From the NCBI RefSeq assembly GCF_002776525.5, contig NC_045443.1:39642899-39706898 (forward strand): 64,000 nucleotides of DNA. Direction: 5' to 3'. Position 1 is the stretch's first letter. Each line of letters begins with the position of its first letter. Below, one piece after another: positions 1 through 11,735 of this stretch. The notes below the pieces were generated by a model. It did no database searches. It saw nothing but the letters and a program-made list of their open reading frames with translations, and had not been told where the DNA came from. A program made the translations under genes and the position numbers. The DNA is from Piliocolobus tephrosceles. Its lineage: Eukaryota; Chordata; Mammalia; Primates; Cercopithecidae.

Positions 1-160
1 GTACCAAGATAGTCAAGTGATTGGCACCTTATTCAGAATAAGTGTGAAGGTAATGAGCCAGATGTTTCCAGGGGAGAATGTGATTACCTGCATGTAAGTT
101 AGTCACAGAGCTGTGTATTCATCTTTTTAGGCCACCATTAAATTACTCCTATAGAGTACA
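1..160. other. Unassigned flank, no gene seen
   Basis: Single-copy-looking sequence leading to the first Alu. Its last bases (about 151-165, tagagtacatttta) are the left target-site duplication of the Alu composite that follows; the matching copy is at about 656-672. Confidence 0.5.
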
Positions 161-655
161 TTTTATTTTTTGTTTTATTTTATTTTGAGATGGAGTCTTG
201 CTCTGTCACCCTGGCTGGAGTGCAGTGGCATGACCTTGGCTCACTGCAACCTCTGCTTTCCATCACTTGGATCACTTGGATCCCCCTGCCCCAGCCTCCC
301 AAGTAACTGGGACTACAGGCACATGCCACCTCGCCCAGCTGATTTTGGGGTGTGTGAGTGTGTGTGTGTGTGTGAGACAATGTCTCACTTTGTCACCCAG
401 GCTGGAGTGCAGTGACATGATCTCAACTCACTACAACCTCCACCTCCCAGGTTCAAGTGGTTCTTCTGCCTCAGCCTCCCTAGTAGCTGGGATTACAGGC
501 ACCTGCCACCACGTCCAGCTAATTTTTGTATATTTAGTGAAGACAAGGCTTCACCATGTTGGTGAGGCTGGTCTCGAACTCCTGACCTCAAGCAATCCAC
601 CCACCTTGGCCTCCCACAGTGCTGGGATTACAGGCATAAGCCACCATGCCCAGCC
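161..655 (-). mobile_element. Composite Alu with arm order right-right-left
   Basis: Read on the plus strand, a T-rich tail is followed by an Alu right arm (about 187-345, ending at the central A-rich linker), then a GT-rich tract (about 346-371), then a second complete Alu with right arm and left arm (about 372-655). One near-identical target-site duplication flanks the whole block (about 151-165 and 656-672). The unit therefore behaves as one insertion with three arms instead of two. It could be a trimeric Alu produced by recombination, or an Alu that inserted into the linker of another with later loss of one left arm. Confidence 0.85.
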
Positions 656-1060
656 CTAGAGAGTGCATTTTAAATCCCTCCTCTGTGGCTTGAAGTTATT
701 GTATGTGTAAAGAATGGATTCTCTTGTCTTGATGTAGTATCTTTCCTCCAAATAATAATAATTAAAAACACTTAACACTAGGGATTTGTGTATTGATTTA
801 CCAGCATCTTTTAATCAGGTTCCATAAAATCTTTATAAGGTCTCCAGCAGGGAAATATATTATTAATCCCATTTTTCTAAAAGATAAGCCTCTGAAGTTA
901 GGCCAATCTGCTTACTATGATAAATTGCTATACTTATTTTTGTCTTTTAGGTGAATTCCCTCAGCTGTTCGATTATCCAAACTCTTCATATCATTCAGGT
1001 CCCATTTAAGTAACATCTCATGTACATATACGTATTTTTAATGAACATTGAGGGCTTTGT
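656..1060. other. No gene; possible MIR fragment inside
   Basis: AT-rich intergenic sequence. Around 855-910 there is a weak match to the MIR core in minus orientation (a diverged form of tattatccccattttacag). The rest shows nothing I recognise. Confidence 0.35.
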
Positions 1061-1680
1061 ACTGTGTCGGTTTGGCTACCCTGTAACTATGTTTCCCAGA
1101 ATCTTCTTTTCTTTGTGGTTTCAGGTTAGCATTGGTCACAGGTTTTTGCCCAAGATTTGAAAAGCCGAAGTGACCTTGTGCCTATATTATACTCTGAAGG
1201 TCGGTAGTGGGTCCCAGGCACTGCAGCAGCTCACACATGTGGTGGAGTCTGCTGGCTCCCCTAGTTGGTGTAGGGTAACTCCCAGACCTGAAGCTCCTCC
1301 AGCTGTTCATCTCTCTTCCATCAGCCTCTCCAAGTGCTAAGGCAAGTGGGTGTGTCACCCATGGCATCAGGACTGAGATGGTGGGAGACAGATAGAGGTC
1401 CCGGTTCATCCTTATGGTTTCTAGTTTGTTCTTATTTTCACTTTATGTTCAGTTTTCCCTCCTTCTGGCTGAACTATAGTGAATTAACTATAGTGGACCA
1501 ACTCTAGTCACAGTGACCACAACCTGCATGGACTTCTTCATCAGCCTGCAGATACTGCTCCTACAATTGCATATGCTCTAACCTCTATACTAAATCCATT
1601 TTCTATATTATTTGTAGTAATATAGTGATGACTATGTAACCCTGCATAATACCTAGAAATTTAGATTTATTTAACAAGCA
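1061..1680. other. Possible ancient interspersed repeat, family unknown
   Basis: The stretch from about 1085 contains the phrase tatgtttcccagaatctt, a type of sequence common in old mammalian LTR and DNA-element relics. I cannot assign a family. No coding signal. A short imperfect tandem (aactatagtg twice) sits at about 1473-1497. Confidence 0.25.
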
Positions 1681-1682
1681 TG

Positions 1683-1915
1683 TGGAATGTAAGCTACACA
1701 AGGGTTTCCAAGAAGTTACCAAACTGTTTCTGGATATAGATAATATTTCTTAAATATAAGATGTCAGGGGTAGAGATAGAGCAAGAGATTATAATGGTGC
1801 AATGTAAGAAGTAATAGGGTAGCAATATAGTAAACTTTTTTCACCACATAATATCCTGTCCCCAGAATAGTGCTTGACACATAATAACTCCTCATTAAAT
1901 ATTAATTGGGTTACA
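1683..1915 (+). repeat. L2 LINE 3' end, interrupted
   Basis: The segment from about 1683 (gaatgtaagctacacaaggg) matches the L2 3' region. About 1855-1915 matches the terminal L2 block, in which a cagcgcctggcacatagtagg-like stretch is followed by a tcaataaatattt-like end. Between them lies about 140 bp of non-L2 sequence, so the copy is interrupted or heavily diverged. Orientation follows the L2 3' end pointing right. Confidence 0.65.
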
Positions 1916-2224
1916 GTCACAAGTTTGAGCTCTTTAACTAGGAAGAGAAAGGTATGCAGTTCCCTATGTTTTGATTTTATCTTGCATTTCAGATGCCTGT
2001 GAGACTTCCAGCTAGAGATTTGGGATTTGACAACTGGTTCTATGGGTCTGATGTCGGTAGAAAAATCTGGATAGAATCTATGTAAATTTGGGTACTATTA
2101 ATGTATAATGGGCATGGATAAGAAGTCAGGAAGAGATAAGAGGGGAGACGGGCTGAGCAAAGAACCTGAATATTATACCACATTCTTACTTTCTGGTAAT
2201 TGAATTATAGAGCCACACCTTTGG

Positions 2225-2635
2225 CTTCACAGTTGATGATGTACACATTTATACCTCGACATCAGGCTGGGCTACATTACTTACTTTGGCTAATGAAATG
2301 TTAGTGGACATGATGTGAGCAGAGGCTTGAAATGTGCTTGAGGAGTTGGACTTCCCCTCTTCTGTTCTGGTGATCTGCCCATGAGAGAAACATGCCCCCA
2401 GGGGCTGCTGTTCCTTCAGGCTGGGCCCAGAATCAAAACAGGTAGAGATTAGAGCCCAACTTGCAACCCAGAGTCAAGCCCAGCTGACGCACACACTGAT
2501 GCTGAGCCCACCCTGGTTTGGTTAAACTATAGTTCACCTGCTGACTTGAAAATGTGGGAATAAATGCTTGAATAAATCCCTGAGTTTTGGAATTGTTTGT
2601 TAGGCAGCATTATTCTAGCAATTGCTGACTAATAT
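2225..2635 (+). mobile_element. Ancient LTR-like element
   Basis: The 3' part (about 2555-2635) has the layout of an old mammalian LTR end: AATAAA signals (ggaataaatgc, tgaataaatcc), then a gttttggaattgtttgtt type block, then gcagcattatt...gctgactaatatac. The upstream portion matches the general pattern of such LTRs (a chat about 'ggctaatgaaatgttagtgg'-like and 'atgccccca'-like words). I cannot name the subfamily with confidence; it is ERVL/MaLR-like in style. Confidence 0.5.
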
Positions 2636-2639
2636 ACAC

Positions 2640-4475
2640 AGCAAATATAAACTGAAGAAAAAGAACTTATGAAGGGATCTGAGAAGAAAGGGCCAGACAG
2701 GTAAGGGAGAGCTCAGGACCTAGGAATATTGTAGGTGCCAAGAAGAGAGGGTTTCAACAAGGAAGAAGTGGCAATCAGTTTCAAGTTCTTGAAAGGTCAC
2801 GAAAGTCAAGGACCACCATGGAATTCACTGGATTTGACAATGATGAGATTGATGAAATTTGTATCTGATTTCTACAAATTTCTCTGTGAAGTAGGAGATG
2901 CAATCTTCTGAGAGTGAGGAGAAAGAACAACAGGCCTGAAGAAAGTGGTAAAAGTGAAAATTCACTGAAGGGAAGGGGAGATGGAGACCATGTGATTTTT
3001 CTCTAGCAATGACTATAACCTTGGTACAGAGAAGAAAAATCTAGGTGATGATGTGGTGTTGGAGATTGTTGGGATGTGTTAATAAAAGGCAAACATATTC
3101 TTGTCAATCCCATCTATTGACCCTTCTGAATTCCTGCAGCACTAGAATCCATAATGTATACTTTTCTACTTTTTCATGTGTTATCTTATATTCTTTCTTG
3201 CTTTATGTGCTAACAGTATTTTATCTCTCTTTCCCTGTCTCTGTTTATTCATTCACACATTCATCTGTCTGTCTACCCACTCATCCATCCATTCTTTATA
3301 TTATCCCCCAAGGATATGAGGGAATTTATACATAATACTATATTGAAATGTTACATTAAAAATACAAAATTCAGAATCAAGGAAAATATGGATAAGAACA
3401 TATTAGTCACATAGTAAATACCCAAAACAATTTTTCATTGATCGATCAAGTAGCAACCAGAAAAATATGGCTTATAGACCTCATTCTAGATCTAGAGTTC
3501 TGCTTCAGGCATCTACTGCTGTAATTAAGTCATATTTTATGAAAAAAGAGGAATTTGAGAAAGCCAACATGAGATATAGTAATATTTAAACAATAAACTC
3601 TCAATATGAAAAGTTAAAATAAATTCTCCTTTGTGTCTTAAATTACATAGAGAAGGAAAGTATTTTTATGTAATTTCCTCCATTCTTACCAGACCATGTG
3701 ATCAGTCTCTCTTGTCACACCTGCCCCTTAGGATGGATAAAACAAGTAGTGCTGTCAGTTGTTAGACATCTGCATGGAAAATATATTAGTGTTTACCTTT
3801 TGGGGAGGTGGGCAAAAGACTCCAAAATACACATTGAAATCTATTTTTTTTGTACACACAAAAAATTTTTACTTATTTTAAAAGGACAGAGCTTTCTTCG
3901 TTGCATTTACTTAATTTTATCATGCATACGTAGAAAAATATAGAGTTATTACTAGGAAAAGAAGTTTGGTTATCTTGGTTAATTCTTTCTTTTTCTAGCT
4001 CCTCTTCAATTAATAGGAAAATGAAATTGGTATCATAAACCATATGTGATGATCATATTTCATAAATATGCTATTACTAGTACCTTAATGGATTTAAAAG
4101 GCTGGTTCATCTCCCTTTAAAGTTTAATATTCACATAAATTGAAAATCATTTAGCAAAAAACATACCTATATGTCTCTTTGGGTTAGAAAGAGCTTTTTA
4201 AGAAAATAAAATATAAATCAGTCTAAGTATCTCAGTCTTCAGGACCACAATTTCCTCCAGTTCTTCTGGCAACACAATTAACTCTAGTAATTTCCCAGAC
4301 CTTCCCTACAGGGCCATAGCTGCTGTAATAATCTAACAACAGGATGTTCTCCCAGACAAGTGACAAATCCCTATTGATAATATCCAAAGTTTTGATCATT
4401 GCACATATTGCCTTGACTTTTAAGGTAGCTTTTCCTTGCTCTTTCAATCAACATCTGGATTGTAACCATTTCATA
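2640..4475. other. No gene recognised
   Basis: Purine-rich then AT-rich sequence. The only structure seen is a short CATT/TCCA-rich patch at about 3245-3300. Open frames here (for example about 3045-3335 on the plus strand) have low-complexity or frameless composition and no recognisable domain. Confidence 0.5.
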
Positions 4476-4477
4476 TA

Positions 4478-4650
4478 ACTTAATTTATTCATTCAGTAAA
4501 TACATTTTTAAGGACCTTCTATGTGCCAGGCATTGCACAGGACCTGGGAATAAGATAACGAACCAGATTGTGCATATATTTATGGGACATTTTGTTCAGT
4601 GGTGAAGACAAACAGAATAATACAGCATAAGAACTCTCATTGCGTTTCTA
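4478..4650 (-). repeat. L2 LINE 3' end, antisense
   Basis: Starts with ttcattcagtaaatacattt and continues ccttctatgtgccaggca, followed by an acctgggaataagataacgaa block and then a gaagacaaacagaata block. This is the reverse complement of the L2 3' end, so the element lies on the minus strand. Confidence 0.8.
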
Positions 4651-7156
4651 TTTCTTTGTTTCTCCCACTAGATCAATGCATCTAAAACTGGGACAGGGAA
4701 ATAGGAGTCTATGGAAGTACTCTTTGAAGTTTGTATTTTCTATGGTAATTTAAAAAGCTTAAATTCACTTTGATGGTAATTAAATTTTTTCAAGTATATT
4801 CTTGGTCATCTTGATACCTACTTTATAACTGAGTAACATCCTACCATTTCTGTGCTCAAGTGTACATTTATGTTTACTCAAAAAATCAGTTTTAATAAAC
4901 AATCACACTGAGAGATGTTTTTTCTGTACTACAACATCATTGATTGCATTATTTTAAAGCTGTTAATCATAAGTTTTTGTTATCTAGTATGCAAATTTTA
5001 TACGTAAATTGTTTTGGTTGCACAGTTACATAAATACATCAGCAGAAATAGTTAATCCAAGTTTTATGCTTTCGTTATTTATATTTAGTAACATTATGAT
5101 AAAAGCCATTTCAATCAAAAGAGGGAGGGGTTTGCACTTTTCTTCAAAATTATAGGATAATTTTCCTTTAAAAGAAGTTCCTGCTTTACTTGTGTTTGAG
5201 ATAGTTCTGGTTCCCCATCAGTAATCTTTCAGAAAAGCTGTTTGAGAAAATCTCTTTTCTTCATTTCCTTTGTGTTGGTGAAAACTGTCATCTGACAGGT
5301 TATGATCTTCCTTATTCCACCCTCAGCTCCTGAAGTGAGGGGGCGTCCAGTTAAGTGTGTTAGCAGAGTGTAATTTAGAAATACCAAAGGGCTGAGTGTT
5401 TTTTTTAAACCCATTAAAAATTCTTTAAGTGAAAACATTCAAGCGAGGTTAGGCACAGTAACTCTCTGGGTTATTTGTGAGTGAGATTTTCAGTTTTAAA
5501 TCAGGCTATGTGTACTCCGAGCATACTATGAGCTATGGAGGATGTAAGAAGATGGAGGATGTGACCATCACATTTTCATGGTGGTAAAAATTAGAAAATA
5601 AAAACAAATGCCATCTATGGGGTAAAATGCAATTTGCATCCATGTTTAAGTGAAAACTTCAAAGGAATTCCAAGTTTGAAGTCAGACACTGCTTTGGCAT
5701 ATGCTAGCAAACATTCCAGGGTCTGACAATCTCTCTTCTCTGTCTTAAAGGGTTACTTTGGCAGAAACCTTTGGAAAGCATTGTGCAGGAGAAATGCTCC
5801 TCAGGGCAAGAAACCTGAAGTTGTCCCCTTCCTACCAGATCTTGAGTGTTTGGCTGGAAGATTGTGAAGATTTTCTTTTGTGAGATTTCTTCTGGTAGCA
5901 GTATCAAATCTTGGTTTTTTTTCTGGCTCTCCTTACCACCCTGTCATGATAGTGGTTGCACTTCTTGTTCAATCAACAGCAGAGTGCATATTGCACATAA
6001 CTAGTTGAAGGCTTTGCAGCGTCTCCCTCTGAGATCTTCTATCTACAGATTGGAAACCGCTGAAGTAGTTGACGTTCTCTTCATCTGATCATCTCGTGCT
6101 CATCATGTCCTGGTCTCTGCCTACCAGTGTATCAAGTTTACTCATTCATTCAACAAAATTACAAGCTTCCTGAAGTGCAAGGAGCTGTCTACATGTAATT
6201 GGAAGCTCTAAACATGCATTCCCACAACTCTCTCTTCTCCATTAAATATGCTGTCTCCTTGCATTTGGTTTAAATGCATTATCTATTTAATGTTGGATCA
6301 TTAGCCTTAATGTCTGTTTTAGTCAGGCTGAATCAATTAAAACACTAGTTAATTTGGATCAGACCTCCAGTTTACCCCTTCAATTTGGTGAATGAAGAAG
6401 CAGCAGGCCAAATAGTCAAATCTGCATCCAAGACATCAGTCCATTTATCTCCTCAGTCTCTTTTAAGCCTTGTATGAAACTGTCTGCCAACATTTTGAGT
6501 CTATGCCTTTGCTTGGTATAGTCTCTGTCGTTGAATAGTGATTCTTGAAAGCAGGTGGCGGTGGTGTGAGACATGTGTGTTTGTATATTTTGAAAAGCAT
6601 ATGGTAAAATCATTGTCTGACTTATTTCTAATCTCAATATTTAATTTTTTCACATAACAGCAAAGGGAGGCATATGACTTTTTTGTTTATAAAAGAAGGC
6701 ATGGCTTTTAAAGAGATTTTAAGGTCATATTGCAAAATACAACCTTAGAATTTAGAGAGAGTGAAATCTTGCCTGTGTTCCAGATGTCACCTAACACTGT
6801 TATATAGTGATAATATGCTGCTTTTAATGCTCCATTCCTGATAATTTAGTAATTGCTTCTTATTAGTTTAGATTTCCAGCGGTCTCTGCATCTTGAAAAC
6901 AGGAAGTAAAATAAAAACAAACAGAAGGCTTTAGTGACTTTGAAATATATGTTCTAAAGCTAGTAAGCCACACTATGCTCTGCATGTGTTCATTTAGACC
7001 CATTAACTCTCATATTATACAAAATTCAAACATCCTGGTGAGGCAGAGTCTGTTGTGATCTATCCCATGATTCTCAGACTTTATGTCTGGGGTGGGGCTT
7101 GGTAATTTGTATGTCTAACAAGTTCTTAGATAATGCTGGTCTGGGAATCGCGTTTT
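4651..7156. other. No gene recognised
   Basis: About 2.5 kb of AT-rich, single-copy-looking sequence. Minus-strand open frames at about 5229-5438, 5704-5907 and 6416-6637 have no domain, no supporting splice pattern and no repeated family match that I can see. I treat them as chance frames. Confidence 0.5.
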
Positions 7157-7169
7157 AAGAACAACTGGC

Positions 7170-7470
7170 TGGCCCAGTATGGTGGCTCATGCTTGTAATC
7201 CCACCACTTTGGGAGTGCAAGGTGGGCAGATCACCTGAGGCCAGGAGTTCGAGACCAGTCTGGCCAACATGGTGAAACCATGTCTTTACTAAAAATAAAA
7301 ATAAAAAAAATTAGCTGAGCATGGTGGCAACGCCTGTAATCCCAGCTACTTGGGAGGCTGAGGCAGGAGAGTTGCTTGAACCTGGGAGGTGGAGGTTGCA
7401 GTGAGCTGAGATCGTGCAACTGTACTCCAGCCTGGGCAGCAATAGTGAAGTAAAACAAACGAACAGACAA
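7170..7470 (+). mobile_element. Alu (AluS/J-like), full length
   Basis: Begins ggcccagtatggtggctcat and keeps left arm, A-rich linker, right arm and an A/C-rich tail. Flanked by a clear target-site duplication, aagaacaactggc (about 7157-7169) and aaaaacaactggc (about 7470-7482). Confidence 0.95.
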
Positions 7471-7544
7471 AAAACAACTGGCCTATCCCGATATCCATTT
7501 TCCCCTTCCCATTAGAAATAAAAGTCAAATTTTATTTAGGGTGG

Positions 7545-7940
7545 CAATGCATCCATTAGGGTGACATTCCATTTCTCAGCTTTCATTTTAGTAGTGGGGT
7601 CATGTGGCTCAGTTATGGCCCATAAGATGTAACAGAAATGTTGGTAGGACCTCTAGGGCAGTAGTGGAAAAAAAGGAGCGTGCTTGGTTATTCTTCCCTT
7701 CCCTGTTTCTACAACTTAGAACATGGTTGCAGTAGTTATAGCTCCAGTAGCCTTCTTAGATTATGAAAAATCACATATGGCAGAGCAAACTCATAGGGTC
7801 TTGAATAGCCTTGTGGAGTCTTCCTACATGGCTTGCTTACCTCTGTACTTCCCGTACATAGGCAAATACACCTTTTGTGTTTAAGCTACTACCGTTGAGT
7901 TTCTGTTACTCACAGTTAACCCTAATGGATACACTTTGTT
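7545..7940 (+). mobile_element. Ancient LTR-like relic
   Basis: The middle has a gtcatgtggctcagttatggcc-like block, then atgtaacagaaatg. The end (about 7880-7935) has a ttaagctactaccgttgag to ttctgttactcacagttaac pattern, typical of the 3' end of old mammalian LTRs. Subfamily not assigned. Confidence 0.4.
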
Positions 7941-8180
7941 AGTCTGATTTTTCAGTAGCTTCAAAGCACCAAATTAGAAGCAGGAAAGGCTGCTTCTGGT
8001 TGCAAGTGAGAAAAAAGAAAAATTATTACAGACCGGAAAATCAATTAATGGTGAGGTGGCTGACTTCAAGTCAGTGAGAAGGCAAGAAAAGATGTAGGTG
8101 TAGAATATTCATGGTTTTTTTGTTTTGTTTTTAAATTGAACATAGTTGAAGTTGACAGATAAGGCAAACTTCAGGTGCTT

Positions 8181-8469
8181 TTTTTTTTTTTAAGATGGAG
8201 TCTTGGTTCTGTCACCCAGACTGGAGTGCTGTGGTACGATCTCGGCTCATGGCAACCTTCACCTTCTGGGTTCAAGTGATTCTCCTGCCTCAGCCTCCTG
8301 AGTGACTGGGATTACTAGCATCATCGTGCCTAATTTCTGTATTTTTAGTAGAGACTAGGTTTTGGCCATGTTGGCCAGGCTGGTCTCCAACCCCTGACCT
8401 CAAGTGATCCACCTACCTCCGCCCCGCAAAGTGCTGCTATTATAGGTGTTGAGCCACCGTGCCCAGCCC
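8181..8469 (-). mobile_element. Alu, minus strand, nested in an L1 target-site copy
   Basis: T-run at about 8179-8191, then right arm and left arm, ending at gagccaccgtgcccagccc. The duplication caggtgcttt flanks it at about 8172-8182 and 8469-8478. The same word occurs a third time after the neighbouring L1 fragment (about 8783), which shows the Alu landed in or beside the L1's own target-site duplication. Confidence 0.92.
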
Positions 8470-8478
8470 AGGTGCTTT

Positions 8479-8777
8479 CATTATTTATTTATTTTTTTAA
8501 ATGAGGATAAATTTTTTTTTTAACTTTTATTTTAGGTTTGGGGCACATGTGCAAGTTTGTTACACAGGCAAACATGTGTCACGGGGGTTTGTTGTACAGA
8601 TTATTTCATCACCCAGGTATTAAACCCAGTACATAATAGTTATCTTTTCTGCTTCTCTCCCTTCTCTCACGGCTCAAGTGAACCTCAGCCTCTGTTGTTT
8701 TCTTCTTTGTGTTCATAAGTTTTTATCATTTAGCTCCCACTTATAAGTGAGAACATGTGGTATTTGGTTTTCTGTTC
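8479..8777 (-). mobile_element. L1 3' end fragment, primate L1PB-like
   Basis: After a T-rich start comes ggcacatgtgcaagtttg, then tgtgtcacgggggtttgttg, and near the end agctcccacttataagtgag. This is the reverse complement of a primate L1 3' UTR. About 300 bp survive, so it is strongly 5' truncated. Target-site duplication aacttcaggtgcttt lies at about 8168-8182 and 8779-8794. Confidence 0.88.
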
Positions 8778-8795
8778 AACTTCAGGTGCTTTTTG

Positions 8796-9510
8796 ACTTG
8801 ACACATGAGACTCTTCATTCCCGCCTTTGTCATCAGCATTTCTGGAGCTAGGCACTGTGTGAGTGAGGACAAGCATGGTGTACCTCTGCACTTAAGGTAT
8901 TCACAGCAGAGCCCAGGACAGTGAGAAATTGGCCTGTGTGAAGACTTAGGGGTGCGTGTGTGCAGTTATTTTGTGTAAGAGGGTAGTTGGAAGGGTTCTT
9001 AAGTTTAGGAGAATACTCCTATGGTTATTCACAGTTGTGGAAATTGTCCTAGGCCAAGTAGAGACACAATGGCTGAGTGTAAAACCAAATACTCCAAGCT
9101 CCTGGTTTAGTTCTCTAACAAATGACACTGCCTAGCTTGTCCTAAATCTCTTTCAATAAGTGAAATTTATTTCTCTCTTGACTACCTTCTGACAAAGGGG
9201 CTCCTGTTCTCTTCCATTCTGTCACTCCCAGAAATACCAACGCAAGAAAGCTTCATCAGGAACTAGGGTCACAGTGTCAGACAAAGCTTATTGTCTAGGT
9301 AGGTGATTTTATTCCAGGAAGAGAGCTCCTAAAACAATACCAAAACACCAACAAATGTAGCCAGACTTACTCATTTTCAAGCCTTTTACAGTTCTATTTT
9401 GTAAACCCAACACACAGAATAATTAATTTCCGCAATCTACAGGACACCTTACCACCAATTTTTGTAGGAAGAGATAATGACTTGCATGGAACATGAGCAG
9501 AGAGTTGATT
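8796..9510. other. No gene recognised
   Basis: Single-copy-looking sequence. The minus-strand frame at about 8946-9128 has no domain and is treated as chance. Confidence 0.5.
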
Positions 9511-9514
9511 TTAA

Positions 9515-9600
9515 GTAAGGAAATGGGGTCAGAGAGAGGTTAAGTGGCTGGCCTGGGGTCAGATAGCAAGCTGGTGACTCAACTTTGCAGCTCCTGGATC
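9515..9600 (-). repeat. MIR SINE fragment
   Basis: The words aaatggggtcagagagaggt and taagtggctggcctggggtc match the MIR core in reverse orientation (gaggaaactgaggcacagag, then ttaagtgacttgcccaaggt). Confidence 0.7.
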
Positions 9601-9907
9601 TGAGGACTACAAAGAAAACCAGAGCTCATTTCCTCTAGATAAGTTAACTGCCCCACATCTGTGGTCTGCTGTAAACTTTTAAGCGCCACATTCCTTTTGT
9701 GACTGTAGACCTGAGTTCCTATGACTTTCACTGGAGAATGGAAAACACTTTCAAGGTCAGACTGTGTTATATAGAGGGCAGAATAGCACTTATTTACCAC
9801 CAAAAATCATCATGCAATTTGTAGAAACTACCATCTTTTGCATGCCTTCCAGTCTGCATGCAGCATATGCATAATAACCAGTCTGTACAATAGATGGAGT
9901 GTCTTGG
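9601..9907. other. No gene recognised
   Basis: Short spacer between two MIR copies. The minus-strand frame at about 9579-9803 overlaps the first MIR and is not a gene. Confidence 0.45.
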
Positions 9908-10165
9908 AAACGATCATCTGCATTTATGAAGTGTTTACTATGTGTCAGGCATCTTCCAAGTGTTTTGCATGGATGATCTCATTTAATCCTCATGATGACC
10001 TTGTGGGGTAGGTCAATTTATAGTCCATTTTACCACCTGGGAGACTGAGGCCTTTCAGGGGTTAAGTTCCTAGCCCAAGTTGATAATGCTAGAAAAATGG
10101 TCAGTTAAGGATTATGAACCCAGTTTGGTCTGACAGAGAGGCCACATTCTTTATCACCATGTTAT
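9908..10165 (-). repeat. MIR SINE, near complete
   Basis: Contains gtgtttactatgtgtcaggc, then atgatctcatttaatcctca, tgatgaccttgtggggtagg, an attttaccacctgggagact block and a taaggattatgaacccagt block. These are the MIR landmarks in order on the minus strand. Confidence 0.85.
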
Positions 10166-11159
10166 TCAGAATTCTTGTACACACATACCTACATTTTTTT
10201 TTTCTCTGCTTCTGTTATTTCAGTATTTTTATAGATTAAAACTTCATGTAGAGGTAATTTTTATCTTGGTGTTAGATAAATAAATGTTCTGACTAAAAAC
10301 AAAAAAAATGGAAATCTTAACAGCAAGGTTGATTGTCCTGCCTACCTGCAAACAGTTCAAAGGTGCCTCTCTCACTGCAGTGTTGTTTTGGAAAGATCTT
10401 AGTTATATATCAAAGAAAATAATATCTTCCACACTAAAAGGTTGAAAATAGAGATATTTGGAAGTGGAACTCTATTTGAAGTTCCATAATGTGTGGTGAC
10501 AATGTGAACTTCTAATACTCTTCATTTTCTGGCAACCAAAAAAGATGGTGGAATGGACATCTGTGAAAGTTTTTGTTACTTGAAAAGTTTGCTCCTAAAA
10601 TGGATTTGTGTGTGGGTGCACTGGAAAATCATTCATTTCTTTTGAATGGGAGACAGTTATAGATGAATAAGAAGAATATAACTTAAATATTAGGAAACAT
10701 CGAATTTTTTTTTAGGTGGCAAGATATCACCCTGGAATTACGGTTACATATTATAAATTGAGTTAAAAAATGTAGTTGGAAATGATTTTATTAAACAAAT
10801 ATGTGTGAAAAATCTCGATTTTAAACAGCACGCGCATGTGTGTGTATGTGTGTTTATGTGAGGCTTTGGAGCATTGGTGGCTTTTAGAATTCTGTTAACC
10901 CAAATCTCATCAAATGATTACAAATAGAAGAAGGAGGGGACTGAGAAAAATTGAAAAAATGAAAGTTGTATTATAATTTTTCAAGATATGAATATTTTGA
11001 ACCCATTCTTCTTCTTCTTTTTTTTTTTTTTTTAAAACATATATTATGAATTTGCAGGGATACACAATGTTGGGGTGGGAGACCCAGGGTCTCTAGATTC
11101 AGACAAGATCGGTAGAGCATCCCACCCCCGAGGGCAGCAGACATGAATTGTGGGCTACT
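10166..11159. other. No gene; microsatellite patches
   Basis: AT-rich. A TG-rich patch lies at about 10826-10860 (cgcgcatgtgtgtgtatgtg) and a CTT then T tract at about 11008-11034. Nothing else recognised. Confidence 0.5.
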
Positions 11160-11735
11160 CTTTTTGAAGTATGAGTGAATTTCTTAAAAGCTAAAACTAT
11201 AATTTAAAAAAATTAACCCTTTTTTAAAGTTGTAAGAGCAGTGCTCATTTATGACAAAATAAAACAGAAAACACAAATAAATGAAAAGGAAGAATTAAGA
11301 GTCATTTACAGTCTTAGAGATAGCCACTGTTAATACCCTGGGGCATGTATTTCTAGGTCCTCTGTGTCTGTGTGTGCACACAAAAGCAATCACGCATTAA
11401 GACCATTCTACATGCTATTTGTAACCTGATTTTTCCACTTAATTGTATACTGTGATAATGATATTAATATATAAATGCTTTTATATGACATAATTTTTTC
11501 ATGCTGTATTTGCATATTTGGGATTAAAAGAATACTTTGCTATTATGAAAATTGGGATAATTTTCCCTTTAAGAAAACTTTGAATTTATCATTAATTATT
11601 TTCTTAGGTTAAATTCCTATTTTTATAATTTCTGGATTAAAGGGAATGCAGATTTGGAGACTTTTGAAACAGTCTGTAGTGTCCTCCAAAGAGGTTTATC
11701 AATTTACACTATGATTGTTTGTATATATGGGCCGA
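11160..11735 (-). repeat. L1M-type LINE remnant, antisense
   Basis: Words such as atagccactgttaataccct, then gtaacctgatttttccactt, and later a ctggattaaagggaatgcag and caaagaggtttatcaattta layout match the reverse complement of an old L1M 3' region (end of ORF2 and 3' UTR). Divergence is high and no frame survives. Confidence 0.65.

Noticed and set aside
1182..1409. 75-residue minus-strand frame
   Set aside because: No domain, no conservation evidence, lies in probable old repeat sequence.
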